56,012 bases of DNA from NCBI RefSeq assembly GCF_030151385.1, contig NZ_JASLDS010000034.1:1-56012 (forward strand). The letters run 5' to 3'. Numbering within the stretch: the stretch's first letter is position 1; each line of letters opens with the position of its first letter. The notes beneath the pieces are model-generated. The model was not told where the DNA came from. It saw only the letters and a list, made by a program, of their open reading frames with translations, and searched no databases. Positions 7,649-17,217 of the stretch are shown one piece after another. This stretch comes from Soonwooa sp. Lineage in GTDB: Bacteria; Bacteroidota; Bacteroidia; Flavobacteriales; Weeksellaceae. The translations under genes and the position numbers were made by a program.

Positions 7649-10219
7649 ATGAGAAAATTCGCCTTTATTATACTTTCTATCTTTGTTGTTGCTGGTTGCT
7701 CACCTCGTAAAAAGAAAACGAAGAGTGGCCCAATGAATCGCTTTTCTACCTATTATAACACGATGTTTAATAGTAAAGAAGCTTTTAACACAGAGATGCA
7801 AAACCGTTCCAAAAGTTTTAAAGACAACTTTTATGAACCTTATATTCCGATTTTAACAACCGAAGATATTTCCAACGATTTGTCTGGTCAGCAAGGTATC
7901 AGCAATGGACAAAATACGGGCATGGCAGGAAATCGTGGTCCAGGCTCTCCTAATGCTAATGCAGGAATGGGCGGTCCACCAAACAGACCATCTGCAACTA
8001 ACAGCAAAGGCGCAACAATCCTACAAATTTCGGAGGCTAAAGCTTTAAAAACGATTTCTAAAAACTCTGTTCTAGTAAATGGTGTTGAAAAGAATTCGTA
8101 TATGTTTGATGCTTATATGTTGTTAGCAAAATCAAGAATGTACCAAGGCAAAAATCACGAAGCTTTGGATGCTTTGAACTATATTTTCAATAATATGCCG
8201 AAGCATAAACGCATTAATACTGCTAGAATTTATCAAGCCGAAATCTATGCTAAGCTAAAAGATTATCAAAAAGCAGATAAACTTTTTGTTGAACTTAAAG
8301 ACGAAAAACTTAATAAAGAAGAAAAGCGAACTTTAAGCATTTTCTACTCTGAAATGTTATTAAAGTGGGGCAAAAAAAATGAAGCACTTACTGAACTTGA
8401 TGAAGCTTTCCAATACAATAAAGTAAGAAAAACCAAAAGTAGAATTGCTTACTTGCGTGGACAGATTTTAGCCGAACAAGGCAAAAAACAAGAAGCTAGA
8501 GAATCTTTCACAACGGCTTACAAATATGCTTACGATTATGAATTTGAAGTAAAAACGCAAATTCAAATCGCAAAAACATTCGACAATGCTAGCGACAATT
8601 ATGATGAAGCTTTAGCTTATCTACAAAAGATTGCCAAAAAAGGAACTTACGCATCTCGTAAAAACGAATTGTATTACGCGATGGGAATCTTGGCATTAAA
8701 TGCGAAACAAGATAAAGATGCAGATTCGTTGTTTAGAAAATCAATTTCAGCGAAGGTTTCTGATCCACAAATTAGAGGTTTGGCATTTTCAGAACTTGGG
8801 AAAAAGTATTTTGCAAAAGATGATTATTTAACTGCTGGTGCCTATTACGATAGTGCCTTGGCAGTGATGACTTACAAGCCAGAAAGAGATCGCTTAACAG
8901 ATCTTACAACCAACATCAAAAAGCTTTCAAAAAACTACTATTTAATAAAGAAAAATGACAGTATTCTTGCTTTGACCAAAATGTCGAAAGACCAGCAAGA
9001 AGCTTACTTTGCAAAATATATTGATAAAATAAAAGCTAAAGAAGCCGCAGAAGAAATCGAAAGAAAAAGAGCGGAAAGATCAAAAGGTTTCGATACTGGA
9101 GATTACAATGCCAACTCGATGTTTGCTAATTCTGGCGCTGGTACATTTGGTGATGTTAATATGGGTGGCGATAACAAAAGTAGTTTCTACTTTGCCAACA
9201 CCAACAACATCCCACGAGGTGAAAGTAACTTTAAACAAATTTGGGGCAACAGAACTTTAGCTGACAACTGGCGTTATTCTGCAAAATCACAAACCATTGA
9301 AGATCTTAAAAATGAAGCTTTGGGCGTAACCGCAGCACCAGATCCACGCCGTTTTGAGCCGAGTTTCTACACAGAAAAAATACCAACAAGTACAACAGAT
9401 ATTGCTGCGCTTAAAAAAGATAGAGATACAGCAAGTCTTGGTTTGGGAATTATGTTCGAGAACTTCTTTGGAAATTCTAAGCTAGCAACAAAAACACTTT
9501 ACGACTTAGTAGATGGACAGCCTGACGAAGACACAGAGCTAAAAGCACTTTATCAAGCATTTGTAATCAACTACGAGAAAGACCCAAGTGCGGCGGAGCG
9601 TGCTAAGAATATGATTTTGGAGAAATATCCATACACATCTTATGCAGAGTTTGTAAAAAATCCTCGTGACAAAAACTTCAACAAGTCGTCCGAAGATGTT
9701 CAGAAAAAATACGAAGAAGCTTATGGTCTTTATGACAAAGGCAAATACCAAGAATCGACAGCGTTAATATTAAAAACGATCGATGACAATAAGAAAGATG
9801 CTTTGGTACCCAAGTTATATTTGTTAAATGCTTACAATGCTGGAAAATCTGCTGGTAAAGAAATCATGATTCTTCAGCTTGAGCAAATTGTTCTTAACTA
9901 CGGAAACACTATGGAAGGTGAAAAAGCGAAGAAACTTCTCAAATATCTGAAAAGTGACATCAAAATGGAGTTAACAGATGGCGAAGGTAAAAAACTAGAT
10001 GCAGCACCAGCAACACAAAGACCTGCAAGTCCAACAGATGATGAAGCAATCCAACAAAGAGATGGTCTTCCTGTTTCGCCAGCGCCAACATCAAGACCTC
10101 CAAGACCAGGTGGTAGTAATTTGGAAGGCTCGCCTAGAAAAATGCAACAAATGCAAGAGCTTTCACCTGCAACGATGATGAAGGATACAAAAGCGCAAAT
10201 TCAACCAGAAAAGAAGTAA
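7649..10219 (+). CDS. porW: Type IX secretion / gliding motility lipoprotein PorW (SprE-like), TPR protein
   Basis: This 856-residue lipoprotein has a signal sequence with lipobox VAGC (cysteine 17) and then a lysine-rich linker. The conserved RFSTYYNTMFNSKEAF near residues 30-46 resembles the N-terminus of SprE/PorW. Multiple tetratricopeptide repeats run from roughly 150 to 450 and again around 600-750. The C-terminus is proline-, serine- and glutamine-rich (about 780-856). In Flavobacterium and Porphyromonas, SprE/PorW is a periplasm-facing lipoprotein that links the type IX secretion motor and ring to the translocon. Whether this strain glides cannot be read here. A clear terminator follows. 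Confidence 0.85.
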   Translation: MRKFAFIILSIFVVAGCSPRKKKTKSGPMNRFSTYYNTMFNSKEAFNTEMQNRSKSFKDNFYEPYIPILTTEDISNDLSGQQGISNGQNTGMAGNRGPGSPNANAGMGGPPNRPSATNSKGATILQISEAKALKTISKNSVLVNGVEKNSYMFDAYMLLAKSRMYQGKNHEALDALNYIFNNMPKHKRINTARIYQAEIYAKLKDYQKADKLFVELKDEKLNKEEKRTLSIFYSEMLLKWGKKNEALTELDEAFQYNKVRKTKSRIAYLRGQILAEQGKKQEARESFTTAYKYAYDYEFEVKTQIQIAKTFDNASDNYDEALAYLQKIAKKGTYASRKNELYYAMGILALNAKQDKDADSLFRKSISAKVSDPQIRGLAFSELGKKYFAKDDYLTAGAYYDSALAVMTYKPERDRLTDLTTNIKKLSKNYYLIKKNDSILALTKMSKDQQEAYFAKYIDKIKAKEAAEEIERKRAERSKGFDTGDYNANSMFANSGAGTFGDVNMGGDNKSSFYFANTNNIPRGESNFKQIWGNRTLADNWRYSAKSQTIEDLKNEALGVTAAPDPRRFEPSFYTEKIPTSTTDIAALKKDRDTASLGLGIMFENFFGNSKLATKTLYDLVDGQPDEDTELKALYQAFVINYEKDPSAAERAKNMILEKYPYTSYAEFVKNPRDKNFNKSSEDVQKKYEEAYGLYDKGKYQESTALILKTIDDNKKDALVPKLYLLNAYNAGKSAGKEIMILQLEQIVLNYGNTMEGEKAKKLLKYLKSDIKMELTDGEGKKLDAAPATQRPASPTDDEAIQQRDGLPVSPAPTSRPPRPGGSNLEGSPRKMQQMQELSPATMMKDTKAQIQPEKK

Positions 10220-10246
10220 ATGTAAAATAACACTTTATGTGTAGAC

Positions 10247-10282
10247 AAAGTCGGAGGATTCTATCTTCCGACTTTTGTTTTT
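10247..10282 (+). terminator. Terminator after porW
   Basis: AAAGTCGGA (10247-10255) pairs with TCCGACTTT (10267-10275) and is followed by TGTTTTTT. Confidence 0.8.
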
Positions 10283-10313
10283 TAAACACCAATAAAGCCA
10301 AACTTTCCAACAC

Positions 10314-10352
10314 AAAAAAGCCAGCATACAAATATCGAATGCTGGCTTTTAT
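10314..10352 (-). terminator. Terminator after tnaA
   Basis: AAAAGCCAGCAT (10316-10327) and ATGCTGGCTTTT (10339-10350) form a perfect 12-bp stem with an 11-base loop. On the minus strand a T run follows, downstream of the tryptophanase stop at 10385. Confidence 0.85.
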
Positions 10353-10384
10353 TTATTGTTTTAAAAAAGAAAAAAACTTCTGTC

Positions 10385-11761
10385 TTAAGCCTTATCCAAT
10401 TTCACTGTAAAGTGTCTCAAAATCGCTGGTTCCTTTACAATCTTATAACCTTTGGTGATTTCGTTTCGGCGCTCATAGACATTTCTAACTGCCGCTGCGA
10501 TATAATCCATGTGGTTATTGGTGTAAGTTCTTCTCGGAATTGCCAAACGTAGAAGCTCTAATTTTGGATAACGGTTTTCACGTGTTTCTGGATCACGATC
10601 CGCCAACAAAGTTCCGATTTCGACACCACGAATACCTGCTTCAATATAAAGTTCAAGACCTAAAGTTTGTGCCGGAAATTCTTCACGAGAAATATTTGGC
10701 AAAAAGCTAAGCGCATCTACAAACACAGCGTGTCCACCAATTGGTTTTTGTACTGGCACACCATATTCAATTAATTTATTGCCAAGATATTCAACTTGTG
10801 CAATTCTGCTTTCTAGGTAAGCACTTTCCGTAGCTTCATCCAAACCAACTGCCAAAGCTGCCATATCTCTACCTGCCATTCCACCGTAAGTGATAAAACC
10901 TTCGTAGATAATTGTAAAGTTAGAAGCTTTTTCAAAAACCTCTTGATTGTTAAGCGCGATAAATCCACCGATATTTACCAAACCATCTTTCTTGGAAGAC
11001 ATCGTCATACCATCACCATAAGAAAACATTTCTTTACAAATATCTTTGATGCTTCTCTCCTTTTGACCTTCTTCTCTTTGTTGAACAAAATAGGCGTTTT
11101 CTGCAAATCTTGCCGAGTCAAAGTAAACTGGAATTCCATATTTATCAGACAATTCTCGAACTGCTTTTATATTTTCTAAAGATACAGGTTGTCCACCAGA
11201 AGAGTTACAAGTAACGGTGATTAAGCAAAATGGAATATTTTCTTTTGGATGAGATTTGTAAACTTCTTCAAGCTTGTTAAGATCGATATTTCCTTTGAAA
11301 GGATAAAGATCATTAATGTCAAAAGCCTCATCAATAGTACAATCAATCGCATGTGCTTTACGGAATTCGATATGTCCTTTAGTTGTGTCAAAATGCGAGT
11401 TTCCTGGTACAACATCGCCTTCTTTTACCAATACGGAAAATAGCACATTTTCCGCAGCACGACCTTGGTGCGTTGGTAGTAGATAAGGGAATCCTGTAAT
11501 TCTTTCAACAGTTGATTGCAATTCTTGGAACGAGCGAGAACCTGCATAACTTTCGTCACCAGTCATCAAAGCCGCCCATTGCTGGTCAGACATTGCGCCA
11601 GTTCCACTATCTGTTAATAGATCGATAAATACTTGCGAAGATTTTAGATTAAATAAATTATAATCAGCCTCTTTTAGCCACTGTTCTCTTTGCTCTCTTG
11701 TAGACTGTTGGATATTTTCAACCATTTTAATTCTAAATGGTTCTGCATAAGGTAGTTTCAT
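10385..11761 (-). CDS. tnaA: Tryptophanase (L-tryptophan indole-lyase)
   Basis: This PLP enzyme splits L-tryptophan to indole, pyruvate and ammonia. The 458 residues match the beta-eliminating lyase family. The PLP lysine is in MSSKKDGLVNIGG (K258). The closest alternative is tyrosine phenol-lyase, and general similarity (MSDQQWAALMTGDE, NIGGFIALN) is indeed mixed. However, the discriminating positions are of tryptophanase type: Asp125 in NSHFDTTKGH, where phenol-lyase has Thr, and Ile382 in GVEIG, where phenol-lyase has the phenol-binding Arg. The gene stands alone with a 287-base upstream gap and its own terminator, and no tryptophan transporter is adjacent. Indole production by this organism is predicted. 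Confidence 0.9.
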   Translation of the reverse strand: MKLPYAEPFRIKMVENIQQSTREQREQWLKEADYNLFNLKSSQVFIDLLTDSGTGAMSDQQWAALMTGDESYAGSRSFQELQSTVERITGFPYLLPTHQGRAAENVLFSVLVKEGDVVPGNSHFDTTKGHIEFRKAHAIDCTIDEAFDINDLYPFKGNIDLNKLEEVYKSHPKENIPFCLITVTCNSSGGQPVSLENIKAVRELSDKYGIPVYFDSARFAENAYFVQQREEGQKERSIKDICKEMFSYGDGMTMSSKKDGLVNIGGFIALNNQEVFEKASNFTIIYEGFITYGGMAGRDMAALAVGLDEATESAYLESRIAQVEYLGNKLIEYGVPVQKPIGGHAVFVDALSFLPNISREEFPAQTLGLELYIEAGIRGVEIGTLLADRDPETRENRYPKLELLRLAIPRRTYTNNHMDYIAAAVRNVYERRNEITKGYKIVKEPAILRHFTVKLDKA

Positions 11762-11891
11762 ATTATTATAATTTGATGATTTTAAAATTTGTTTTTCGGA
11801 AACGCTTTAATGCTTTATCAAAAACTTTACTTCTGTTTATAAATGGGCTGCTTTTATTTCATTTAAATAAAACAAATTCCGCATCCTAAAT

Positions 11892-11899
11892 CAAATCTA
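11892..11899 (-). promoter_or_regulatory. Possible tnaA promoter box
   Basis: CAAATCTA on the plus strand reads TAGATTTG on the minus strand, matching TAnnTTTG. It lies about 130 bases before the tnaA start. No clear TTTG is seen at the expected distance. The 14-mer AAAAAGCATTAAAA lies just upstream at 11920-11933, and a related AAAGCATTAAA is present in reverse orientation near 11805-11816. Confidence 0.35.
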
Positions 11900-12048
11900 G
11901 AAGCATTTAGAAATCTCGAAAAAAGCATTAAAATTTAGTGAAGTTTGCCTTAAAAAGACAATCTGAAAGTTTCGATAACATTAATAAACAAGCGCTTGGT
12001 CAAAGCTATTTTTAACCGAAGGTATTTTTCTTGTTTAAAAACAAAATA

Positions 12049-12663
12049 TCATTCTGGCGCTTTGAAAACATTGTCGTCACTATGGAATCCAGCCACACCA
12101 CCACTTACTGCAAACTTCATTGCTTCGGCAGCGCTCATGCCTTCAACTTCTTTTACATTGCTGTATTTTGTGACAATTACCCAGCCAGAAACGGCGTAAG
12201 AATGTGGAAGATAGACAGCAATCATACCTTCCATATTAACAGCAGACATGTCATTTTGCGTTAAAAATCCAATGCGCCAAACCTCTGGATTCTCATTGGT
12301 TTTAACCCAAACAGGAACATTGAATTTCTTTTTGTCACCAACAAAAGAGCCCATCACATCTTTCAGAGAAGTGTAGATAAACTTGATACCTGGCGTATGT
12401 TCGAGGATATAATCGATACTGTCAACGATAATTCGACCAATAATAAATTTGTTGCCGAAATAGCCGATAAGTGTGGTTGCCGCAATAACTAACACAAATA
12501 CCAAACCTGGAATTCTTTCGGAAACAGATGGAATAATGTTATCGATGCTAAAAACGATATACCAAATAATCCAAGCCGTGACAGCAAGAGGACCGATAAT
12601 AACAAGACCTTGTAAAAAATTTCGGAAAGCTATTCCTAAGTAATCGTTAAATCCTCTCTTCAT
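12049..12663 (-). CDS. DUF502 family membrane protein
   Basis: This 204-residue protein has two N-terminal transmembrane helices (about 15-38 and 50-70). The DUF502 region follows, with TPGIKFIYTSLKDVMGSFVGDKKKFNVPVWVK. This small family is widespread in bacteria and has no established function. The start lies three bases after the miaE stop, so the two genes form an operon. No link between tRNA hydroxylation and DUF502 is known, and the pairing may be simple co-expression. Confidence 0.82.
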   Translation of the reverse strand: MKRGFNDYLGIAFRNFLQGLVIIGPLAVTAWIIWYIVFSIDNIIPSVSERIPGLVFVLVIAATTLIGYFGNKFIIGRIIVDSIDYILEHTPGIKFIYTSLKDVMGSFVGDKKKFNVPVWVKTNENPEVWRIGFLTQNDMSAVNMEGMIAVYLPHSYAVSGWVIVTKYSNVKEVEGMSAAEAMKFAVSGGVAGFHSDDNVFKAPE

Positions 12664-12666
12664 ATA

Positions 12667-13245
12667 TTATCCGTGGATGGTTTCTTTATTTCCGTAAGAA
12701 CAGATGATTTGGGATTCGTAGTCCAGCCACTCTTCCCAACGTTGATTTACTTTTTCGGGATCGCCCAATTGACGCGCAAATCCAATAAAAGTAGTATAAT
12801 GATTCGCTTCCGAAACCATCAACTCGTGATAGAATTTCTTTAGCTTTTCATCTTTAATATTTTCTGTTAAAACTTTGAAACGTTCGCAGCTTCTTGCTTC
12901 AATCATCGCAGCAAAAAGCATTTTGTCAACAATTAAATCCTCGCGACTTCCTTGCACAACAAATTTGATTAAATCATTAACATAGTCATCTTTTCTTGGT
13001 CGTCCCAAAACACCACCACGTTCCTTGATAATTTCGTGAACTTGGTTAAAGTGGTCCAACTCTTCTTGCGCAATCGCCAAAAGTTCGGTAACAATTTCCG
13101 GATATTCTGGCAACATTGTAATTAATCCAATCGCATTAGTAGCTGCTTTTTGTTCGCACCAAGCGTGGTCAGTTAATATTTCTTCCAAATTGCCTTCTGC
13201 AATATTTGCCCAACGCGGATCTGTAAGTAGCTTTAACCTAAACAT
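12667..13245 (-). CDS. miaE: tRNA-(ms2io6A37) hydroxylase
   Basis: MiaE is a ferritin-like diiron monooxygenase that hydroxylates the isopentenyl group of ms2i6A at tRNA position 37, near the anticodon. The 192 residues carry the carboxylate/histidine ligands in order: E31 (CEQKA), E62 and H65 (EELDHF), E116 (IEARSCER), E146 and H149 (EANHY). It is the first gene of a two-gene operon with DUF502 and is divergent from the DUF4846 lipoprotein gene, 66 bases away. The partner enzymes MiaA and MiaB are not in this window. Confidence 0.9.
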   Translation of the reverse strand: MFRLKLLTDPRWANIAEGNLEEILTDHAWCEQKAATNAIGLITMLPEYPEIVTELLAIAQEELDHFNQVHEIIKERGGVLGRPRKDDYVNDLIKFVVQGSREDLIVDKMLFAAMIEARSCERFKVLTENIKDEKLKKFYHELMVSEANHYTTFIGFARQLGDPEKVNQRWEEWLDYESQIICSYGNKETIHG

Positions 13246-13311
13246 TTCAAATTTTTTCGTAAAAATAAGAATTTTAAATGCATTTCCTTTATTTTTAAAA
13301 CAAATTCAGGA

Positions 13312-14172
13312 ATGATGAAAGTTTTTAAATTAATAATTCTAAGTCTTGTCATAATTGCATGTAAAAAACAAGAACCAATTGCAGAACAACAAACTGCCAA
13401 TTCGCCCAAGCTTAAAACTGAAAATATCACATTTGTTAATCCAAAAACCAATATTTTAAAAGACAGACTTCTTCTGCTTTCTGCTTTTAAAAGAGTCGAA
13501 ACGCCAGTCAATTCTTGGGAAAACTTTCTACAAAATCTAAAACTTCAAGATTTTGGAAAACCAATTCTTAAATACGACGGCTCAGAAATATCTGACCAAA
13601 AGCATCATGTCGGCATTTTGACTTATGACATTGGGACTACCGATTTGCAACAATGCGCTGATGCCTTAATACGACTTCGCGCCGAGTATTTATTTAAAAA
13701 TGAAAAATACAGCGACATCCATTTTCGATTTACAAGTGGCGATAATTATGCGTGGGAATCTTATGCTAAAGGTATTCGACCAATTATTAATGGAAACTCG
13801 GTGAGGTTTTCTCAATCTGCAAATCAGAACCAATTAAATAATTACCCAGAGTTTAGAAAATATTTGGATATTATTTTTACTTATGCAGGGACAATTTCTT
13901 TGGCTCGAGATCTAAAAGAAGATCGCAACAAAAAGGAATTTGAAATCGGCGATTTGATTATCACACCAGGAAGTCCAGGTCACGTTGTGATGATCGTTGA
14001 CAAAATTGAAAACGCTGACCAAAAACGCTATGCGCTTGTCGAAGGTTATACGCCAGCACAATCGATACACATCCTTTCCGAAAACGGAAACCCATGGTTT
14101 GATCTAAAAATTAGTGATAATATTCCAACACCTAGATACAATTTTAAAAACGCGGTCATTAAGCATTTTTAA
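13312..14172 (+). CDS. DUF4846 lipoprotein
   Basis: This 286-residue protein has a lipoprotein signal (lipobox IIAC, cysteine 17), so it should be anchored in a membrane facing the periplasm. It carries the DUF4846 features ADALIRLRAEYLF (near 120-132), GDLIITPGSPGHVVMIVD (near 222-239) and VEGYTPAQSIHIL. The GSPGHVVMIVD segment resembles the histidine-containing strand of NlpC/P60-like hydrolases, but I see no confident cysteine nucleophile, so enzymatic activity is not claimed. A methionine at 13315 is an equally possible start. It converges with the acyltransferase gene, whose stop is three bases away. Confidence 0.75.
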   Translation: MMKVFKLIILSLVIIACKKQEPIAEQQTANSPKLKTENITFVNPKTNILKDRLLLLSAFKRVETPVNSWENFLQNLKLQDFGKPILKYDGSEISDQKHHVGILTYDIGTTDLQQCADALIRLRAEYLFKNEKYSDIHFRFTSGDNYAWESYAKGIRPIINGNSVRFSQSANQNQLNNYPEFRKYLDIIFTYAGTISLARDLKEDRNKKEFEIGDLIITPGSPGHVVMIVDKIENADQKRYALVEGYTPAQSIHILSENGNPWFDLKISDNIPTPRYNFKNAVIKHF

Positions 14173-14175
14173 AAA

Positions 14176-15273
14176 TTAAGATGGATTGGAAGCGGTTTTT
14201 TTTCGCAAAATCTCCAAACATTTCCAACCAAAAGCGTCTACTTTTTTAAGTCCTTCTGCAATGATAACAGCAAGGACAACATTGACAATATAAACTGGAA
14301 TTAAAAGCAAAATCCAATTAACATCATCTTTGAAAGGCACAACAATAAAGTAAATTAAAGATGAACTAATCCCTTGTGAAAAATAAAAGAAAATTGCATT
14401 ATTTCCGATATAAGTTAAAAAGTTTTGTTTATTGATTTTCAAACGATTATAACCAACAAACAATGTTACAACTGCAAAAAGCGTCCAAATAATGTAAGGC
14501 AATTTCGGTGGAAATTTATTCTTATTTAATTTATAAAATATGTCACCACCATAATACCAGAACATTCCAACTAAAGCTACTGCAACAAGTCCATACAAAA
14601 CAGGAATCATCTTGGTTGGGATTTTTTTGCCACGCATCTGATGTGCAATTAAAAACACGGCAAAATAAAATGCGACATAGCCAACTTGTCCGTTTGGATA
14701 ATACTGCGGAAACAAATTGAATATCAGTGTTAAAGCAATACAAAGTCCAATAAACCAGTTGATATGTTTTGGAAAAAATTTTAAAACTAAAACACCAAAA
14801 ACCGTCAAAATATAATAAACTTTAAGGTACCAAAAACTTCCCATCACCACAGGAAAAGTGTCCGCATTAGAATATTGATGGAGATACCAATTTCCCAGAT
14901 TTTGCCACTGTGGATCAATCGAAATATTTTGTGGAACATACTTCCCTCCAAATGTCGAATAGAAAGATTTGAGCCAGTCCATCGAAAAAAATGTCAAGCC
15001 AAAAACTTTAAAGAAATAATCTAAGAAGAAAAGAAAAGTCACAAAAATCATGTACGTAATTTGCAACTTTAACAATCGATAAAAGGTCTTTTCCAAATTG
15101 TTGCCCGACGTAATTCCACTTAATGCGTAAAACAGGACAACATCAAAAAACAAAGACATCACACGGACTTCCGTTGGTACATAAAATTGTCCTGACCAAA
15201 AAACAGTGTGGATAAAAATTACAGAAAGCGTCGCAAAACCTTTTGCAAAATCAATATATAAATCTCTTTTCAT
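14176..15273 (-). CDS. Acyltransferase 3 family membrane protein
   Basis: This 365-residue multi-spanning protein (about ten hydrophobic segments) belongs to the acyltransferase-3 superfamily, which O-acylates envelope sugars or lipids. The N-terminal motif is DFAKGFATLSVIFIHTVF, with Asp8, Lys11-Gly12 and His22 in the usual spacing of the first helix. The acceptor cannot be deduced. It is not in an operon, since both neighbours are on the other strand. Confidence 0.78.
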   Translation of the reverse strand: MKRDLYIDFAKGFATLSVIFIHTVFWSGQFYVPTEVRVMSLFFDVVLFYALSGITSGNNLEKTFYRLLKLQITYMIFVTFLFFLDYFFKVFGLTFFSMDWLKSFYSTFGGKYVPQNISIDPQWQNLGNWYLHQYSNADTFPVVMGSFWYLKVYYILTVFGVLVLKFFPKHINWFIGLCIALTLIFNLFPQYYPNGQVGYVAFYFAVFLIAHQMRGKKIPTKMIPVLYGLVAVALVGMFWYYGGDIFYKLNKNKFPPKLPYIIWTLFAVVTLFVGYNRLKINKQNFLTYIGNNAIFFYFSQGISSSLIYFIVVPFKDDVNWILLLIPVYIVNVVLAVIIAEGLKKVDAFGWKCLEILRKKTASNPS

Positions 15274-15374
15274 TCAGATTTTCAAATAATTAAAGGATGA
15301 AATTTTAAGAAAAATTTGACAACAATATACAACAGAATTAGCGTTTATTAAGACATTTTCACAAACATTTAATT

Positions 15375-15404
15375 TTTGAGCCTCGATACTTATCCGTATT
15401 TTTG
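15375..15404 (+). promoter_or_regulatory. mutL promoter
   Basis: TTTG at 15375-15378 and TATTTTTG at 15397-15404 are separated by 18 bases, an excellent match to the Bacteroidetes promoter consensus. The mutL ATG at 15421 follows 16 bases later. An upstream in-frame TTG at 15376 overlaps the -33 box and is therefore not the start. Confidence 0.75.
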
Positions 15405-15420
15405 GGAGTTATTTAAAAAT

Positions 15421-17214
15421 ATGTCTGATATTATTCAACTTTTACCCGATCACGTTGCCAACCAAATTGCTGCTGGAGAGGTTGTCCAACGTCCTGCTTC
15501 CATCGTTAAAGAACTGATGGAGAATGCAATAGATGCTGGCGCAAGTAAAGTAGAATTGATTGTTCGCAATGCTGGGAAAAACCTTATCCAAGTTGTTGAC
15601 AATGGTGTTGGCATGTCCGATACCGACGCAAGATTGGCGTTTGAGCGTCATGCGACATCCAAAATTAAAAGCACAGAAGATATTTTTAAAATCGCAACCA
15701 AAGGTTTTCGCGGAGAGGCTTTAGCCTCGATTGCTGCGGTTGCTCAAGTGGAGTTAAAAACCAAAAAAGCCGAAGCTTCGGTTGGCACCAACATCTACAT
15801 CGAAGGTGGCGAATTGCAGTTTCAGGAACCTGTGCAAACTTTGGAAGGTTCTAACTTTTTAATTAAAAATTTGTTTTTCAATGTGCCTGCGCGACGCAAG
15901 TTTTTGAAAAACGACAATATAGAATTCCGTCACATCATCGACGAATTCCAACGTGTAGCATTGGCTCACGAAAATGTTGAGTTCGAAATGTTCCACAACG
16001 ATGAGCCTATTTTCCGATTGAGAAAAGGCGGTCAAATGCAACGCATTGTGGAAGTTTTCGGCAGAAAAATCCAACCACTTTTAATTCCGATTAAAGAAGA
16101 TTTGGGTTGGGTTACGCTTAACGGATTTGTTGCTAAACCAGAAGGCGCCAAGAAAACCCGTGGCGAACAATTTTTCTTCGTTAATGGAAGATATTTCCGT
16201 AGTCCTTATTTGAGCAAAGCTGTGCAAGAAGCCTTTGAAGGTCTTTTGCAGCCAGGCTACATTCCGAGTTTTTTCTTGTATTTGGAACTTGACCCCGAAA
16301 AAATTGATGTTAATATTCATCCTCAAAAAACGGAAGTAAAATTCGAGGACGAAGCTTTAATTTTTGCACTTCTTCGTTCAACAATTAAAAAAGCTTTGGG
16401 AATATACAACATTGCACCAAGTTTGGATTTTGATAGAGATCCTGCAATGGACGCCTTCTTCCAACCACAACCGAGCAAAGCTAACATCGAAACGAGCAGC
16501 AGCGGCGGATCTTCATTTTCGAAAGCTGTGAAAGTAGATCGAAGTTTTAATCCTTTTACTTCTGAAAAACCGTCTGCGATAGAAAGTTTTAATCTGTCAG
16601 AAATGTACAATGCCGATGTGCCAACTGCAGAACCGTCAAAAATTAATCTTTTTGAGGATGACGACGATTTGGAGGAAGATCTTTTCCGACTTCCGAATGG
16701 CTATTGGCTGTTTAACAAAGATGGAAAAACTTTGATGTTGGATTTGGGAAGAATACATCGTGTGATTTTACAATCGCAACAGAAAGAATTTAAGCCAAAC
16801 AAAAATGGGCAGCATCTTTTGTTTTCGATTGAATACCACCTCAACGAAATCGAAAAGAACAAGTATAAATCGATTAAAAAATATTTGCCTTTACTAGGAT
16901 TTGATATGGTTATTGCACAGGAAAATGTGTTAAGAATTAACGCCGTCCCTGAAGGTCTAAAAGAATCTGCGGTTGCTGGATTTTTAGAAAAAATATTCGA
17001 AATTTTGGATTACAGAACCGAAGACGAGTTCATGAGTTTTTACCAAGATCAATGGTTAAAAGTACACAGCAAATCAAAATTTGATTTCATCTATAAAACT
17101 GAAGTAGAACAACTTATAAAAGATTTTATCGACTTAGGCTTTCCACAATACACAGCTTCGGGTAAGAAGTGTTTTGAGGAAATACCTTTCGATGATTTTA
17201 AAAATAAATTTTAA
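15421..17214 (+). CDS. mutL: DNA mismatch repair protein MutL
   Basis: MutL links MutS mismatch recognition to strand removal. The 597-residue protein has a GHKL ATPase N-terminal domain with ELMENAIDAGA, DNGVGM and TKGFRGEALASIAAV. The transducer domain follows (FFFVNGRYFRSPYL, NIHPQKTEVKFE). A linker of about 90 residues (roughly 345-430) leads to a C-terminal dimerisation domain. At the place where nicking MutL proteins carry DQHA(x)2E(x)4E, this protein reads DLGRIHRVILQ (D441 onward), so the endonuclease motif is degenerate. The start at 15421 gives the canonical IIQLLPDHVANQIAAGEV. It heads a four-gene operon with rhomboid, EEP hydrolase and a lipoprotein. Confidence 0.95.
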   Translation: MSDIIQLLPDHVANQIAAGEVVQRPASIVKELMENAIDAGASKVELIVRNAGKNLIQVVDNGVGMSDTDARLAFERHATSKIKSTEDIFKIATKGFRGEALASIAAVAQVELKTKKAEASVGTNIYIEGGELQFQEPVQTLEGSNFLIKNLFFNVPARRKFLKNDNIEFRHIIDEFQRVALAHENVEFEMFHNDEPIFRLRKGGQMQRIVEVFGRKIQPLLIPIKEDLGWVTLNGFVAKPEGAKKTRGEQFFFVNGRYFRSPYLSKAVQEAFEGLLQPGYIPSFFLYLELDPEKIDVNIHPQKTEVKFEDEALIFALLRSTIKKALGIYNIAPSLDFDRDPAMDAFFQPQPSKANIETSSSGGSSFSKAVKVDRSFNPFTSEKPSAIESFNLSEMYNADVPTAEPSKINLFEDDDDLEEDLFRLPNGYWLFNKDGKTLMLDLGRIHRVILQSQQKEFKPNKNGQHLLFSIEYHLNEIEKNKYKSIKKYLPLLGFDMVIAQENVLRINAVPEGLKESAVAGFLEKIFEILDYRTEDEFMSFYQDQWLKVHSKSKFDFIYKTEVEQLIKDFIDLGFPQYTASGKKCFEEIPFDDFKNKF

Positions 17215-17217
17215 TAT

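Noticed and set aside
10385..11761. Tyrosine phenol-lyase as the identity of the beta-eliminating lyase
   Set aside because: The residues that define phenol binding (Thr and Arg) are replaced by Asp125 and Ile382, as in tryptophanase.
15376..15420. Upstream TTG start for mutL
   Set aside because: It overlaps the -33 element of a strong promoter, so it would not be transcribed from it.
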